The notes under the pieces: generated by a model | What the model saw: the letters and a program-made list of their open reading frames with translations, nothing else | The model's database searches: none | Told to the model about the DNA's origin: nothing | Origin: Sphingomonas sp. CROZ-RG-20F-R02-07 | Lineage (GTDB): Bacteria > Pseudomonadota > Alphaproteobacteria > Sphingomonadales > Sphingomonadaceae | NCBI RefSeq assembly: GCF_022662335.1 | Contig: NZ_JAKNQJ010000001.1 | Coordinates: 434,001 to 498,000, forward strand | Length of the DNA: 64,000 nt | Reading direction: 5' to 3' | In this document: positions 46,985-57,940 of the stretch, piece by piece | Layout of the letters: each line of letters opens with the position of its first letter | Position numbering within the stretch: the stretch's first letter is position 1 | Position numbers and translations under genes: made by a program

Positions 46985-47698
46985 TCAAAGGTCCGCAGTA
47001 TCGATCGTGATCGCCCCAATCGTGGCGAGGTCGATCCGATCGCCGAAAGCAATTTGGCGCCGTTCGTCAAATGCCGAGCCCTGCGGCATCCACATCTGGT
47101 GAATGATCCGCGCATTCACGTCGGCGACCCAATATTCCGGGATGCCACCGCCAGAATAGAGGCGGACCTTTTCGTCGAGATCGAACCGCGCGGTATGGAC
47201 CGACACCTCGACCAGCAACGCCACCGAATCCGCCGGGATCGGTCCATCGCCTCTTGGCTCTCGCGTGACGATGATGTCCGGCTGAGGCTCGCTGACCGTG
47301 TCGATCGCGACCGATTGTTCGGTGGCGACGCGTAACGACGTGCCTCCATTTTCGAGAGCGCGCCGCAACCGGTAGGCAAGTTCGTCCTTGATATAACCGT
47401 GCCGGCGATATTGCGGGCTCATCGGATAGACCAGACCATCGATAAGCTCCGTCTTTCCGTGTCCATCAAGCATGCCGAGCCGGTCGAGAAACGCATAGTC
47501 CTGACGACGCAACTTGATAGGAACCGAGGCATCGGACTCCGGCTCGTTCTCGTCCTGCATCGGCACGCCGGATATCTCGCCGTCGAGCAACTCGCATTTC
47601 GAAAAGCCCGCAAATGCGCCTGCCTGTTTCAGCGCCCAGAATGCATCGGCCCGCAAACGAAGCGGCTCACGATGATCGAAGGGCACATGAACGTTCAT
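46985..47698 (-). CDS. Uma2 (DUF820) family protein with a duplicated N-terminal block
   Basis: A 237-residue Uma2-fold putative PD-(D/E)XK nuclease. Core: GKTELIDGLVYPMSPQYRRH, the PD in EPQPDIIVT, the E-x-K region VALLVEVSVHTARFDLDEKV and GGIPEYWVADVNA. The N-terminal 50 residues (RADAFWALKQAGAFAGFSKC then ELLDGEISGVPM) repeat the start of the core (RRQDYAFLDRLGMLDGHGKTEL). Uma2 genes are common in many genomes; function mostly unknown. No antitoxin or partner is adjacent. Confidence 0.82.
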   Translation of the reverse strand: MNVHVPFDHREPLRLRADAFWALKQAGAFAGFSKCELLDGEISGVPMQDENEPESDASVPIKLRRQDYAFLDRLGMLDGHGKTELIDGLVYPMSPQYRRHGYIKDELAYRLRRALENGGTSLRVATEQSVAIDTVSEPQPDIIVTREPRGDGPIPADSVALLVEVSVHTARFDLDEKVRLYSGGGIPEYWVADVNARIIHQMWMPQGSAFDERRQIAFGDRIDLATIGAITIDTADL

Positions 47699-47735
47699 CG
47701 CGCTACGATAGCATCCTCACCTGCGCCGACCAACA

Positions 47736-48488
47736 TCACCGCAGCCGCTTGACGAACACGCGGCCGCCCTCGCGGCGTTCGGTCTGGAAATTGGGAACGG
47801 TCTCGATCAGGTCGCTGAGGCGGTTAAACCCGTAGTTGCGCGCGTCGAAGCTCGAGCGGTTGCCCGCGAGCTGGCCCATCTCGGTCAGGCTGACATAGCC
47901 GCGCTCGTCGCGCTTCACCGCGTTGTACGCGTCGATCAGCAGTTTCAGCAGTTCGGGCCCGATCTCCTTGCCGCCGCGCGCGCGTGCCGGGGCAGGGGCC
48001 GGTCGGTCGCCGCCGATCGCCGGGGGCAGCGGCATCGCGGCAGGCGTCTCGTCCAGCGCGCCCACGTCGATGAAGCGCGTGCAGGCCTGGCGGAAGCCCT
48101 CGGGCGTGCGGCTCGTGCCGAAGCCATAGACGGGCACGCCGTCCTGGCGGATCCGGGTGGCGAGCGGCATGAAATCGCTGTCCGACGACATGATGCCGAA
48201 GCCGTCGATCCGCCCGCGGAACAGCAGGTCCATCGCGTCGATCGTCATCTTCATGTCGGTCGCGTTCTTGCCCTTGGTCAGGTCGAACTGCTGCTGCGGC
48301 TCGATTCCGTGGCGGATCGACATGTCGCGCCATGCCTTCAGCGCGGGCTTGGACCAATTGCCATAGACGCGCCGGACGTTGACGGTGCCGAGTTCGGCCA
48401 GCACCGTGAGCACCGGATCGAGCGTGGCGGCGGAGGCATTGTCGGCGTCGATCAACAGGGCGACGTTGCGGGCGGTGGTGTCGGTCAT
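47736..48488 (-). CDS. NYN domain plus LOTUS/OST-HTH protein
   Basis: A 250-residue LabA/DUF88-type protein. The N-terminal NYN (PIN-like) RNase domain (1-150) has acidic catalytic residues in VALLIDADNASA, DLTKGKNATDMKMTIDAMDL and IMSSDSDFMPLA. A Pro/Ala-rich linker (about 150-168) leads to a C-terminal OST-HTH/LOTUS domain (LLKLLIDAYNAVKRDERGYV, then NYGFNRLSDLIETVPNFQTE). By family precedent it may act in RNA turnover. No toxin-antitoxin partner seen. Confidence 0.9.
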   Translation of the reverse strand: MTDTTARNVALLIDADNASAATLDPVLTVLAELGTVNVRRVYGNWSKPALKAWRDMSIRHGIEPQQQFDLTKGKNATDMKMTIDAMDLLFRGRIDGFGIMSSDSDFMPLATRIRQDGVPVYGFGTSRTPEGFRQACTRFIDVGALDETPAAMPLPPAIGGDRPAPAPARARGGKEIGPELLKLLIDAYNAVKRDERGYVSLTEMGQLAGNRSSFDARNYGFNRLSDLIETVPNFQTERREGGRVFVKRLR

Positions 48489-48551
48489 GCCGCCACCCTC
48501 ACCCGCGGCGATGGCCGCGTCAATCGCCCATGGCCGTCGGGCTTCGCGGCA

Positions 48552-48797
48552 TCAGGCGTCGCCGCGACGATCGCGCTCATAGGCGTCGCCATGCGCGATA
48601 TCGTCCTGCTTTTCGGGGCGCGTCATGCCGTCGGGATCGGCGACCGCGCGCTTCAGGTCGGCGGCGGAGCCGATGTCGGTCTGCAGATCGCCGCCGGCGC
48701 TTTCGGCAACCGCGCCCGGCTCTGCATCGGCGACGGCGGCGTCGATCAGCGCGTGATCGTCATGGTCGCGGGCGGCGGTGGTGCGGGGATTTTCCAT
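48552..48797 (-). CDS. Small acidic disordered protein
   Basis: An 81-residue protein with GAGGAG before its ATG (48797). Composition is hydrophilic and acidic (DHDDHALIDAAVADAEPGAV, ending HGDAYERDRRGDA), with no hydrophobic core or cysteines; probably disordered. Unknown family. It stands between the NYN protein and the GreB-like factor. Confidence 0.6.
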   Translation of the reverse strand: MENPRTTAARDHDDHALIDAAVADAEPGAVAESAGGDLQTDIGSAADLKRAVADPDGMTRPEKQDDIAHGDAYERDRRGDA

Positions 48798-48848
48798 GGA
48801 TGCTCTCCTCTTGGACAAGGAGAACCGGTCAGGCTGCGCCGCGTTCCC

Positions 48849-49334
48849 TCACGCATCCGGGTAACGGATGGACATCACTTCATATTCGCGTTCGCCCATG
48901 GGCAAGGCGACGCGGCGCAGATCGGCAATGCCGGCGCCGCGCAGCGCGCGGGCGAAGGGCGAGTTCCAGCCGATCCGCCCGGCGCTTGCATCGGTCTCGT
49001 CGTCGCCGACCAGGGTCAGCACCCGCTCCGCATCGTCCTCGTCCGCCACGGTCACCGTGGCCCCGAACCAGATCCGCGTCCGGTCGGCCTGTGCCGCGGG
49101 ATCGACCACCTTCGCCGCCTTCATCCGCCTGGACAGCCAGCCGAGCCGCCGGTCGATCTCGCGCAGCCGCTTGCGGCCATAGATATAATCGCCGTTCTCG
49201 GAACGGTCGCCATTGCCCGCCGCCCAGGCGATCGTCTCGACCAGCGCGGGGCGCTCCGTGCCGAAGAGCAGATCATATTCGGCGCGCAAGGCGGCATAGC
49301 CTGCCGGGCTGATATAGTTCGGCCAGTCGATCAT
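48849..49334 (-). CDS. GreA/GreB-family transcription factor
   Basis: A 161-residue Gre-type factor, second in the window after GreA (36000). The N-terminal coiled coil has [20 protein letters not shown] (GDRSENGDY is the GreB-like catalytic loop) and [20 protein letters not shown]. The C-terminal domain has [17 protein letters not shown]. The [11 protein letters not shown] variant and [12 protein letters not shown] point to GreB. Its ATG lies 2 bases after the transglycosylase stop on the same strand. Confidence 0.9.
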   Translation of the reverse strand: MIDWPNYISPAGYAALRAEYDLLFGTERPALVETIAWAAGNGDRSENGDYIYGRKRLREIDRRLGWLSRRMKAAKVVDPAAQADRTRIWFGATVTVADEDDAERVLTLVGDDETDASAGRIGWNSPFARALRGAGIADLRRVALPMGEREYEVMSIRYPDA

Positions 49335-49336
49335 GG

Positions 49337-51340
49337 TCAGCCGGCGCGCGCGCGGCCCAGATACCAGCTCAGCCGCGCGGTGCCCGTGCTCTTGGAACGC
49401 TGCGGGTTCATGAGGTCGTACACCACCGCATTCTCCAGCACGCGCTGCACATAGTTGCGCGTCTCAGTGAAGGGGATCGCCTCGATCCAGTCGACCATGT
49501 CGATCGCGCCCGTGCGCGGATCGCCGTTCGCCGCCAGCCATTTGTTCACGTTGCCGCCGCCCGCGTTATAGGCGGCGATGGCGAGCGGATAGCTGCCGTA
49601 ATTGGCGAACACGCGCTGGAAATAGCTGGAGCCGAGCATGATCGAGATGTTGGGATCGCGCGTCAGCATGTCGGGCGAATAGGCGAGGCCGATCTTGCCC
49701 GATTGCTCGCGCGCGGTGCCCGGCATCAGCTGCATCAGCCCGCGCGCGCCGGCATGGCTGACGGCGGCGCGGTCGAACTGGCTTTCCTGGCGCGAGATGG
49801 CGTGGATGATCGTCCAATTGTCCTCGTAGCCCGCGGGCACCGGCACCGTGGGGAAGCCCGACGCGGCATAATCGGTCAGCCCGCTCTGCATCGCGCTGCG
49901 GCCCACCAGCACGGCGAGATCGGGCCGGTTGATCTCGCGCGAGAAGTCCGTGGCGAGCAGGTGATCGGTGTCGCTATGCGCATCCGCCGCGATCTGGCGG
50001 ATGAAGGCGGTCTGGTCCTGCCAGTCGCCGATCTGGCCGAGAAAGCGCGCGGCGCGCACCGTCTCGCGCTGCGCGAAGGCGGCGCGCGCGGTCGGGTCGA
50101 CGATCAGGCCCGTGGCCGCCACCGGCGCCACCAGCGCATGCCCCGTATGTTCGAGCGCGAGCTGGCCGTAGAAGACGTCGCGATAGCCCGCAGCGTGCGC
50201 ATAATAACTCGCCGCCTCGGCGCTGCGCCCCGCGGCCTCGGCGGCGCGGCCCGCCCAGTAGAAGCCGCGCGCGCGCGTCTGCGGCGCCTGGCTGGCGCGC
50301 GCATAGCGGTCGAAGAGCGTCGCGGCGTCGGCGGGGCGGCCCAGCCGTTTCAGCGCGGTCTGCCCGCCCAGCCAGGCGAGACTGGTGTAATTGTCGCGCT
50401 CGCCGAACGGCTTGGTCGCGATGTCGGTGCCTTGCGGATAGCCGTCGTCGAGCTGCCGCGCGATGTCGTAGGCGAGCTGATACTGGCCGTCGGTGCTCGC
50501 CGCGCGTGCGTTCGTCAGCAGCACGTCGTACCAGTTCTGCGGATTGGCGGGCGCCGCCGTCAGCGCGCGCGGCTGCGCCAGCCAGGCGCGTGCACCGGAC
50601 GCGTCGTTCGCGCCGCGCAGCCAGATCGCCCGGTCCGCGACATAGCCGGGATCGCTCGCGAAGCCGCTGGTGCCGCCGGTCGCATAGCCGCTGGCGTCGG
50701 GCGCGTTGCTGCGCAGCGACAGCCGGGCGGTGAACACCGCGCGCCGCGCCGGCGAGGTCCACGCCAACTGGCGCTGCGCGGCGGGGATCGCGCCGGCCCA
50801 GAGCAGCGCATCCATCCGCGCGTCCTGGTCATCAGGCGTCAGCACGGTGGCGAACGCGGTCTGCACATAGCTCTCGTCCTGCGGGGCGAGCACGCCCTTG
50901 CGCCAGGCATTCCGCGCCGCCACCGCGGCGTCGGCGGCCATGCCGCTCGCCTGCAGCGCGCGCGCGAAGGCCACGCCGCCGGCGGCCGATTGCGGCGGAA
51001 AGCGCCGGAAATAGGCGATGACGCTGCCCGGCGCGCCGTTCGCCGCCTGGCGTTCGGCGGCGCGCCGGTTGGCGGCCTCGCCCGGCCAGCCGGAATGCGC
51101 CATCAGGAAACCGGCATAGCTGTCGAACGGCAGTGCGTCGGTCTGCTGCACCGCGCGCCACTGGGCGAGGGCGGCGACGATCGCGCCGTCCGCCGGCGTG
51201 GCGGGCATCGGTGCCTGCGGCCCCATGTTCGCCATCTGCGTGCGATAGCGGTCGAGCGCGTCCTGCCCCCCGCCGGACGGCATCGTCACGCCCGCCAGCG
51301 CCGCCATCATCAAGCCCGTCTTCGCCGCCAATGCTACCAT
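49337..51340 (-). CDS. Soluble lytic murein transglycosylase
   Basis: A 667-residue periplasmic enzyme that cleaves the glycan backbone to form 1,6-anhydromuramic products. N-terminal signal-like segment ([18 protein letters not shown]), a long superhelical Ala-rich U-domain (about 60-480) and a C-terminal SLT domain (from about 500) with the catalytic Glu in [20 protein letters not shown] then LMQLMPGTA, plus [14 protein letters not shown]. Arrangement matches Slt70. Divergent from dapA (75-base gap). Confidence 0.94.
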   Translation of the reverse strand: MVALAAKTGLMMAALAGVTMPSGGGQDALDRYRTQMANMGPQAPMPATPADGAIVAALAQWRAVQQTDALPFDSYAGFLMAHSGWPGEAANRRAAERQAANGAPGSVIAYFRRFPPQSAAGGVAFARALQASGMAADAAVAARNAWRKGVLAPQDESYVQTAFATVLTPDDQDARMDALLWAGAIPAAQRQLAWTSPARRAVFTARLSLRSNAPDASGYATGGTSGFASDPGYVADRAIWLRGANDASGARAWLAQPRALTAAPANPQNWYDVLLTNARAASTDGQYQLAYDIARQLDDGYPQGTDIATKPFGERDNYTSLAWLGGQTALKRLGRPADAATLFDRYARASQAPQTRARGFYWAGRAAEAAGRSAEAASYYAHAAGYRDVFYGQLALEHTGHALVAPVAATGLIVDPTARAAFAQRETVRAARFLGQIGDWQDQTAFIRQIAADAHSDTDHLLATDFSREINRPDLAVLVGRSAMQSGLTDYAASGFPTVPVPAGYEDNWTIIHAISRQESQFDRAAVSHAGARGLMQLMPGTAREQSGKIGLAYSPDMLTRDPNISIMLGSSYFQRVFANYGSYPLAIAAYNAGGGNVNKWLAANGDPRTGAIDMVDWIEAIPFTETRNYVQRVLENAVVYDLMNPQRSKSTGTARLSWYLGRARAG

Positions 51341-51415
51341 GTGGACAGGATAGGCCCGCCACCCGTATCTGTCCTGAACAAAATCGCGCGATTGGGCGCG
51401 CAGGAGCCACGTTCC

Positions 51416-52300
51416 ATGTTTTCCGGGTCCATCCCAGCGCTGGTTACGCCGTTCGACGACGCCGGCGATTTCGCCGAAACCGCCTATCGCGACCTGATCG
51501 AGTGGCAGATCGCGGAAGGGTCGGCGGCGCTGGTGCCCTGCGGCACCACCGGCGAGGCGGCGACGCTGACCGCCGAGGAGCATTTCCACATCGTGCGCGT
51601 CTGCGTCGATCAGGCGCGCGGGCGCGTCCCGGTGATCGCGGGCGCGGGATCGAACGACACCCGCGTCGCCGCCGCGAATTTGGGCCGTGCGAAGGATGCG
51701 GGCGCGGACGCCGCGCTGATGGTGCCGCCTTATTACAACCGGCCGGGGCAGGAGGGGATCTTCCGCCACTTCGACGCGCTGGCGACCCACGCGCAACTGC
51801 CGATCATCCTCTACAACGTGCCCGGTCGCACGGTGACCGACATCCTGCCCGAGACGCTGGCGCGGATCGTCAACGCGCATCCCGCCGTGTTCGTGGCGGT
51901 AAAGGACGCGAGCGGCGTGCTCGCGCGCGTGAGCCAGCACCGCGCCGCCTGCCCGCCGAGTTTCGTCCAGCTCTCAGGCAACGACGATCTGGCGCTGGCG
52001 TTCAACGCGATGGGCGGCGGCGGCTGTATCTCGGTCACCGCCAATGTCGCACCGGCGCTGTGCGCCGCGTTCCAGGCCGCGTGCGCGCGCGGGGATGGCG
52101 CCGGGGCGCTGGCGCTGCACGACCGGCTCTATCCGCTGCACGACGCGATGTTCGCCGATGCGTCGCCGGGCCCGGTAAAATACGCGATGACGCGCGTACG
52201 TCCCGGCTTCCCGGCGGGCATCCGCCTGCCGATGACGTGGCCGGGCGAGACCGCGCGGGCGCTGGTGGACGCCGGGCTCGAAACGGCGAGGCTCGTCTAA
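51416..52300 (+). CDS. dapA: 4-hydroxy-tetrahydrodipicolinate synthase
   Basis: A 294-residue TIM-barrel aldolase, first enzyme of the diaminopimelate/lysine branch (pyruvate plus aspartate semialdehyde). Seen: [10 protein letters not shown] at the start, [14 protein letters not shown], the Schiff-base Lys in VAVKDASG, the Tyr/Arg in LYNVPGRTV, and [17 protein letters not shown] precedes the ATG. It leads into smpB. Feeds peptidoglycan, in line with the neighbouring transglycosylase. Confidence 0.96.
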   Translation: MFSGSIPALVTPFDDAGDFAETAYRDLIEWQIAEGSAALVPCGTTGEAATLTAEEHFHIVRVCVDQARGRVPVIAGAGSNDTRVAAANLGRAKDAGADAALMVPPYYNRPGQEGIFRHFDALATHAQLPIILYNVPGRTVTDILPETLARIVNAHPAVFVAVKDASGVLARVSQHRAACPPSFVQLSGNDDLALAFNAMGGGGCISVTANVAPALCAAFQAACARGDGAGALALHDRLYPLHDAMFADASPGPVKYAMTRVRPGFPAGIRLPMTWPGETARALVDAGLETARLV

Positions 52301-52364
52301 GCCCCGGCCCACGCGGGCGGATTGGGCGCTTCCCCTCGATCCCCCGCGTCCCTATGTCGCGCGC

Positions 52365-52847
52365 ATGTCGCGTCCCAAGCCCCCCCTGTTCGAGAAGACC
52401 AAGATCGTCGCGGAGAACCGCCGCGCGCGCTTCGATTATTATATCGAGCATGTGTACGAGGCGGGCATCGCGCTCACCGGCACCGAGGTGAAGTCGCTGC
52501 GCAGCGGCACCGGCTCGATCGCGGAAAGCTATGCCGAGGTGCGCGAGGGGCAGGTGTGGCTCGTCAATTCGAACGTGCCCGAATTCAGCCACGGCAACCG
52601 CTTCAACCACGAGCCCAAGCGGCCGCGCAAGCTGCTGCTGCACGAGCGCGAGATCAACAAGATGCACGGCGCGGTGGCGCGCGAGGGCATGACGCTCGTG
52701 CCGCTGATGGTGTATTTCAACTCCAAGGGCCGCGCCAAGGTCGAGCTCGCGCTCGCCAAGGGCAAGAAGGACCATGACAAGCGCGACACCATCCGCGAAC
52801 GCGACTGGAAGCGCGAGCAGGGCCGGATCATGCGCGATCGCGGCTGA
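52365..52847 (+). CDS. smpB: SsrA-binding protein SmpB
   Basis: A 160-residue beta-barrel protein that carries tmRNA to stalled ribosomes. Family blocks: [55 protein letters not shown] and the basic tail [20 protein letters not shown]. Full length. The tmRNA gene itself is not in this window. Downstream of dapA, a common order in alphaproteobacteria. Confidence 0.97.
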   Translation: MSRPKPPLFEKTKIVAENRRARFDYYIEHVYEAGIALTGTEVKSLRSGTGSIAESYAEVREGQVWLVNSNVPEFSHGNRFNHEPKRPRKLLLHEREINKMHGAVAREGMTLVPLMVYFNSKGRAKVELALAKGKKDHDKRDTIRERDWKREQGRIMRDRG

Positions 52848-52928
52848 TCGGAGCTGCGTCGATCGGCATTGACGATGGCGGTCGCGTCATGACACACCCG
52901 TGACATATTTCGTCACAAAGGATCGTTG

Positions 52929-55013
52929 ATGCGCCCGGTTTTCGTCGCCTGCCTGCTCGCCTCCGCCACCGCCGTTCCCGCCATCGCCCAGACCGGCGCC
53001 CAGACCGGCGCCCAGCAGGCCCGCACGCTCAAGACCGAGGCGGTGGGCCCGGTCGCGCCCAAGACCGCCGACCGGCCGCAGATCGGCGCGTTCGGCTATG
53101 ACATGGCCGGGCGCGATACGAGCGTGCTGCCGGGTAACGACTTCTTCGATTATGCCGACGGCACCTGGTACAAGAACACCACGATCCCCGCGGACCGCTC
53201 GTCCTACGGCATGTTCCACGTCCTGCAGGACCTGTCGCTCGAGCGCACGCGCGGCATCCTGGAGACGGCGGCGAAGCAGCCGGGCGACAAGGTCGGCGAT
53301 TTCTACACCAGCTTCATGGACCAGGCGGCTGCCGACGCAAAGGGCGTGGCGCCGGTGAAGCCGTGGCTCGCCGCGATCGCCGCCGCACCCGACAAACAGG
53401 CGCTGGCGGTGGAGATCGCAAAGCTCCAGCGGATGGGCGTGGGCGGACTCGTCGGCATGGGCGTGGGCCAGGACGACAAGGCGCCCGAGACCTATGTCGT
53501 CGCCACGCAGCAGGCGGGGCTCGGCCTGCCCGACCGCGATTATTACCTGAAGGACGATGCCAAGCTCGCCGCGGTGCGCACCGCCTATCAGGCATATCTC
53601 GCGCGCATGCTGACGCTGGCGGGCGAGCCCAATGCCGAGACGCGCGCCGCGGCGGTGTTCGGGATGGAGAAGGCGATCGCTGCCGCGCATTGGACGCGGA
53701 TCGAGAGCCGCGACGCCGACAAGACCTACAACCAGTGGACCGCCGCCGATTTCGCCGCCAAGGCGCCGGGCTTCCCCTGGGCGCGCTATATGAGCGCCAT
53801 TGGGGTGAGCGGCCGGCCCTTCTATCTCGTCGCGCAGCCGAGCGCGATCACCGGCGAGGCGCAGGTCTATGCCGCGACGCCGCTGCCGGTGCTGAAGGAC
53901 TGGGCGATGCTCAAGGTGCTGCGCGGCTATGCGCCGTATCTGTCGAGCGATTTCGACAAGACCAATTTCGCTTTCTACGGCACCACGTTGTCGGGCACGC
54001 CCGAGCAGCAGGTGCGCTGGAAGCGCGCGGTGTCGACGGTCAGCGGCGGCATGGGCGAGGCGATCGGCCAGCAATATGTCGCGAAATATTTCCCGCCCGA
54101 GGCAAAGGCGGCGGCCGACGATCTGGTGAAGAACGTGATCGCCGCGATGGGCGAGCGGCTGCGCAACCTGGAATGGATGGCGCCCGAGACCAAGACCAAG
54201 GCGTTGCAGAAGCTCGCCGCCTTCCGCCCCAAGATCGGCTATCCCGACACGTGGCGCGACTATTCGGCGCTGACCATCCAGCGCGGCGATCTGGTCGGCA
54301 ACGTCGCGCGTGCCAATGCCTTCGACTATGATCGCGACCTGAAGAAGCTCGGGAGCCCGCTCGATCGCGGCGAATGGTTCATGACGCCGATGACGATCAA
54401 TGCCTATGCCAACCCGCCGATGAACGAGGTCGTGTTCCCGGCCGCGATCCTGCAGCCGCCCTTCTTCGATCCCAAGGCCGACCCCGCGGTGAACTATGGC
54501 GGGATCGGCGCGGTGATCGGCCATGAGATCAGCCACCATTTCGACGATCAGGGCCGCAAATACGATGCCACCGGCAAGCTGACCGACTGGTGGACGCCGC
54601 AGGACGTCGCGCGCTTCAAGACCTTCACCGACAAGCTCGTCGCGCAATATGACGCCTATGAGCCGCTGCCGGGCCAGCATATCCAGGGTGGCCTGACGCT
54701 TGGCGAGAACATCGCCGATCTGGCCGGCCTGACGGTGGCGCTCGACGCCTATCACAAGTCGCTCGGCGGCAAGCCCGCGCCGATCATCGACGGTACGACG
54801 GGCGACCAGCGTTTCTATTATGGCTGGGCGCAGGTGTGGCGGGTGAAGTGGCGCGAGCCGGCGCTCCGCCAGGCGCTGCTGTCCGATCCCCACGCGCCGG
54901 GGCATGACCGCACGCTGACGGTGCGCAACCTCGATCCCTGGTATGCGGCATTCGGCGCGAAGCCCGGCCAGGCGATGTATCTCACGCCCGAACAGCGCGT
55001 GCGGATCTGGTAG
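52929..55013 (+). CDS. Exported M13 family metalloendopeptidase
   Basis: A 694-residue neprilysin-like protease. Signal peptide (RPVFVACLLASATAVPAIAQ), followed by a short tandem repeat (QTGAQTGAQQA). The zinc motif is IGHEISHHFDDQG, third ligand Glu and Asp in GENIADLAG, and the substrate block NAYANPPMNEVVFPA. AAAGGA precedes the ATG at 52929. Probably cleaves peptides in the periplasm. Upstream of cckA. Confidence 0.95.
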   Translation: MRPVFVACLLASATAVPAIAQTGAQTGAQQARTLKTEAVGPVAPKTADRPQIGAFGYDMAGRDTSVLPGNDFFDYADGTWYKNTTIPADRSSYGMFHVLQDLSLERTRGILETAAKQPGDKVGDFYTSFMDQAAADAKGVAPVKPWLAAIAAAPDKQALAVEIAKLQRMGVGGLVGMGVGQDDKAPETYVVATQQAGLGLPDRDYYLKDDAKLAAVRTAYQAYLARMLTLAGEPNAETRAAAVFGMEKAIAAAHWTRIESRDADKTYNQWTAADFAAKAPGFPWARYMSAIGVSGRPFYLVAQPSAITGEAQVYAATPLPVLKDWAMLKVLRGYAPYLSSDFDKTNFAFYGTTLSGTPEQQVRWKRAVSTVSGGMGEAIGQQYVAKYFPPEAKAAADDLVKNVIAAMGERLRNLEWMAPETKTKALQKLAAFRPKIGYPDTWRDYSALTIQRGDLVGNVARANAFDYDRDLKKLGSPLDRGEWFMTPMTINAYANPPMNEVVFPAAILQPPFFDPKADPAVNYGGIGAVIGHEISHHFDDQGRKYDATGKLTDWWTPQDVARFKTFTDKLVAQYDAYEPLPGQHIQGGLTLGENIADLAGLTVALDAYHKSLGGKPAPIIDGTTGDQRFYYGWAQVWRVKWREPALRQALLSDPHAPGHDRTLTVRNLDPWYAAFGAKPGQAMYLTPEQRVRIW

Positions 55014-55055
55014 GCCGCTTGACCGGTTGATCGCGAGCGCGGAAGACCGGCGGCG

Positions 55056-57440
55056 ATGGCATCGCTTCCCACCACCACCGCCCTGACGCCGGTCCGCTCG
55101 GCGGCGCTGGTGGCCGTCGGCGGCGGCCTCGCCGCCGCGCTGCTGGTGCTGTGGGCGGTCGGCAGCGTGGCGTTCGCGGCGTGTTTCCTCGCCGCCGGCA
55201 TCGTCGCCGGGGCGGGGGCGATCGCCTGGACACGCGTGGCGCCCGCCGCCCGGCCCGAGCGCGGAACGATCGACTGGAGCTTCGCGCACGCGCTCGCCGG
55301 GGCCAGCGTCGATGCGGTGGCGGTGACGGATCGCGCCGGCCGGCTGGTGTGTGCGAACGACCGCTATGCCGCGCTGTTCGACGGCTATCCTACGCCGCCC
55401 GGCCTGCCGCTCGGCGAGGCGGGCGTGGCGGTGCTCGGCCAGGTCGGCCGCGCGGCGTGGCGCGACGGCGAGGCGGCGGCCGATGGGCTGGTGACGGGCG
55501 GCACGCCGCTCTCGCTCACGGTGGTGCGTGCGGGCGAGGAGGCCGATCTGCTGGTGTGGCGCTTTGCGGTCGCACGGCGGTTCGACGGCGTCGAGACGCT
55601 CGCCACCCTGCTCGGCGAGGGTACGGGCGACCGGCTGGGCGCGGCGGGGATCATGGCGGCGCTGATCGCGCCCGACGGCAGCGTCCAGGCCGCGAACCGC
55701 GTGCTGGGCGTGCGCGCCGTGGGCGAAGGGGGGCGGATCGAGGGACGCGACTTCGCGCATCTGCTCGTCACCGACAGCCGCGGGCTGATCCGCTTCGAGC
55801 GCGAGGGGCTGGACGGCACGCCGCTACGCGTGCTCCAGGTGCCGAGCGGCAGCGACGCAGTCGACGCGCCGATGCTGGTCGCGCTGCTCGACGATGCCGA
55901 GGGCACCCCCGCGATCGGCACCAGCGCGGCGGCGCATGTCCGCAGCCTCGTCAGCCTCATGCCGTTCGGCATGGCGCTGGTCGATCGCGACGGGCGCTTC
56001 CTCCAGATGAACGATTCGTTCCAGCGCGCCGCCGGCGTCGATTCGCAGCAGCCGCCGCTCTATCCCGGCGATCTGGTGGTGCGCGAGGACAAGGCCGCGG
56101 TGGCCGATGCGATCCGCCGCTTCGCGAGTGGTGCTGCCCACACCACCGATATGGCGATCCGCCTGAAGGGCCATCCCGACGAGCCGGTGGCGCTGACGAT
56201 CGCAGGCGCGCGCGGGCTGGGCGATGCCGCGGTGCTGCTGTCGCTGAAGGACAATAGCGAGGAATCGCGGCTGAAGCGCGAAGTGGCGCAGGCGACCAAG
56301 ATGCAGGCGGTCGGCCAGCTCGCGGGCGGCGTCGCGCATGATTTCAACAATATCCTCACCGCCATCATCGGGCACTGCGACCTGATGATGATGCGCCATT
56401 CGCCCGGCGACAGCGATTATGACGACATCCAGCAGATCCGCACCAATTCGAACCGCGCGGCCAGCCTCACGCGCCAGTTGCTCGCGTTCAGCCGGCAGCA
56501 GACGCTGCGTCCGCAGGTGCTGCAACTGCCCGACGTGGTGTCGGAGGTGTCGAACCTGTTGAAGCGCCTGATGGGCGAGACGGTGCGGCTGGACGTCAGC
56601 CACGGCCGCAGCCTGGGGCCGGTGCGCGCCGATCCGGGGCAGCTCGAACAGGTGGTGGTGAACCTGGCGGTGAACGCGCGCGACGCGATGGTGGCGACCG
56701 CCCGGGGCGGCGGCACGCTTTCGATCACCACCCGCGCGGTGTCGTCCGCCGAGGTGCGGCAGATGGCGTCGGACATCATGCCGGTGGCGGACTATACCGC
56801 GCTCGTCGTGGCCGACAGCGGCACCGGGATCGCGCCCGAGATCCTGCCCAAGATCTTCGAGCCGTTCTTCACCACCAAGGAGGTGGGCAAGGGCACCGGG
56901 CTCGGCCTCTCCACCGTCTACGGCATCGTCAAACAGTCGGGCGGCTATATCTTCGCCGAATCGCCGCCGGGGCAAGGGGCGGTGTTCACGATGTACCTGC
57001 CCGTCCATGCCGCGCCCGTCGCGGCGGCGCGGTCGGCGCCGGTGCGCGGCACCGCCAAGCCCGCCGAGCTTTGGGGCACGGGCACGATCCTGCTGGTCGA
57101 GGACGAGGACATGGTCCGCGCGGTGGCCGAGCGCGCGCTGACCCGGCAGGGCTATAGCGTGCTGACCGCCGCCAATGGCGAGGCGGCGCTGGCGCTGCTC
57201 GAGACGAGCGGTCGGCCCGATCTGCTCATCAGCGACGTGGTGATGCCGCTGATGGACGGGCCGACGATGGTGCGCGAGGTGCGCACGCGCTATCCCGATC
57301 TGCCGATCCTGTTCATGTCGGGCTATGCCGAGGAACAGCTCCGCAAGTCGATCGATCTCGACAATGTCGCGTTCCTGCCCAAACCCTTTTCGGTGCAGCA
57401 GCTCGCCGAGGCCGCGCGTGACGTGCTGGCGGGGCGTTGA
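55056..57440 (+). CDS. cckA: Hybrid histidine kinase CckA
   Basis: A 794-residue sensor. Two N-terminal membrane segments (about 14-34 and 38-60), PAS-like regions (about 75-170 and 290-410), the HisKA H-box with H428 in [17 protein letters not shown], HATPase ([36 protein letters not shown]) and a C-terminal receiver ([14 protein letters not shown]; phospho-acceptor D727 in [11 protein letters not shown]; Lys in LPKPF). Order and sequence match CckA, the CtrA-pathway kinase or phosphatase. Its partner ChpT is at 4417. Confidence 0.92.
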   Translation: MASLPTTTALTPVRSAALVAVGGGLAAALLVLWAVGSVAFAACFLAAGIVAGAGAIAWTRVAPAARPERGTIDWSFAHALAGASVDAVAVTDRAGRLVCANDRYAALFDGYPTPPGLPLGEAGVAVLGQVGRAAWRDGEAAADGLVTGGTPLSLTVVRAGEEADLLVWRFAVARRFDGVETLATLLGEGTGDRLGAAGIMAALIAPDGSVQAANRVLGVRAVGEGGRIEGRDFAHLLVTDSRGLIRFEREGLDGTPLRVLQVPSGSDAVDAPMLVALLDDAEGTPAIGTSAAAHVRSLVSLMPFGMALVDRDGRFLQMNDSFQRAAGVDSQQPPLYPGDLVVREDKAAVADAIRRFASGAAHTTDMAIRLKGHPDEPVALTIAGARGLGDAAVLLSLKDNSEESRLKREVAQATKMQAVGQLAGGVAHDFNNILTAIIGHCDLMMMRHSPGDSDYDDIQQIRTNSNRAASLTRQLLAFSRQQTLRPQVLQLPDVVSEVSNLLKRLMGETVRLDVSHGRSLGPVRADPGQLEQVVVNLAVNARDAMVATARGGGTLSITTRAVSSAEVRQMASDIMPVADYTALVVADSGTGIAPEILPKIFEPFFTTKEVGKGTGLGLSTVYGIVKQSGGYIFAESPPGQGAVFTMYLPVHAAPVAAARSAPVRGTAKPAELWGTGTILLVEDEDMVRAVAERALTRQGYSVLTAANGEAALALLETSGRPDLLISDVVMPLMDGPTMVREVRTRYPDLPILFMSGYAEEQLRKSIDLDNVAFLPKPFSVQQLAEAARDVLAGR

Positions 57441-57522
57441 GCCGGTCATAGCGATTGCTGATCGAGATCAATATCGCACAATTTCCTTGGCTCAAACCGC
57501 GAACATTGCCAAAGGGACGGTG

Positions 57523-57873
57523 ATGACATCGCCTTCGCGTATCCTCATTGTCGAGGATGAACCCCTGATCGCCATGATGCTCGAGGATTTCCTCGACGTG
57601 CTCGATCGTCAGGTCGCGGGTTCGGCGGATAGCGTGCAGTCGGCGCTGGCGCTGATCGACGCGGGCGGGATCGATGCCGCGATCCTCGACGTCAATCTGC
57701 GCGGCGGCGAGAAGAGCGCGCCCATCGCGGACCGGCTGGCCGAGCTGGGCATCCCCTTCGTCTTCGCCACCGGGGGCAGCGCGGATTCGGATCTGGGCCA
57801 TCATGCCGATCGGCCCAAGCTCCACAAGCCGTTCACGATGGACGGCGTGGCCAAGGCGCTCGACTCGCTCTAG
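57523..57873 (+). CDS. Single-domain response regulator
   Basis: A 116-residue receiver without output domain. Acidic pocket IVEDEPLIA (E11, D12), phospho-acceptor D56 in ILDVNLRGGE, switch Thr in FATGGS and Lys in KLHKPFTMDG. It follows cckA by 82 bases on the same strand. The sequence (LDVNLRGG) belongs to the type found near PAS and HWE kinases rather than to CpdR. Its partner kinase cannot be identified from sequence; CckA and ChpT are candidates. Confidence 0.85.
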   Translation: MTSPSRILIVEDEPLIAMMLEDFLDVLDRQVAGSADSVQSALALIDAGGIDAAILDVNLRGGEKSAPIADRLAELGIPFVFATGGSADSDLGHHADRPKLHKPFTMDGVAKALDSL

Positions 57874-57940
57874 GCCTTTGCGCGCGGTGATACGCAACAG
57901 GGTTGCGTGGGCGACCCGGCCGACGCAATAGGCTGTCGTC

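Noticed and set aside
52887..55760. Long open frame antisense to the M13 peptidase and cckA
   Set aside because: Spans two real genes and has shadow composition.
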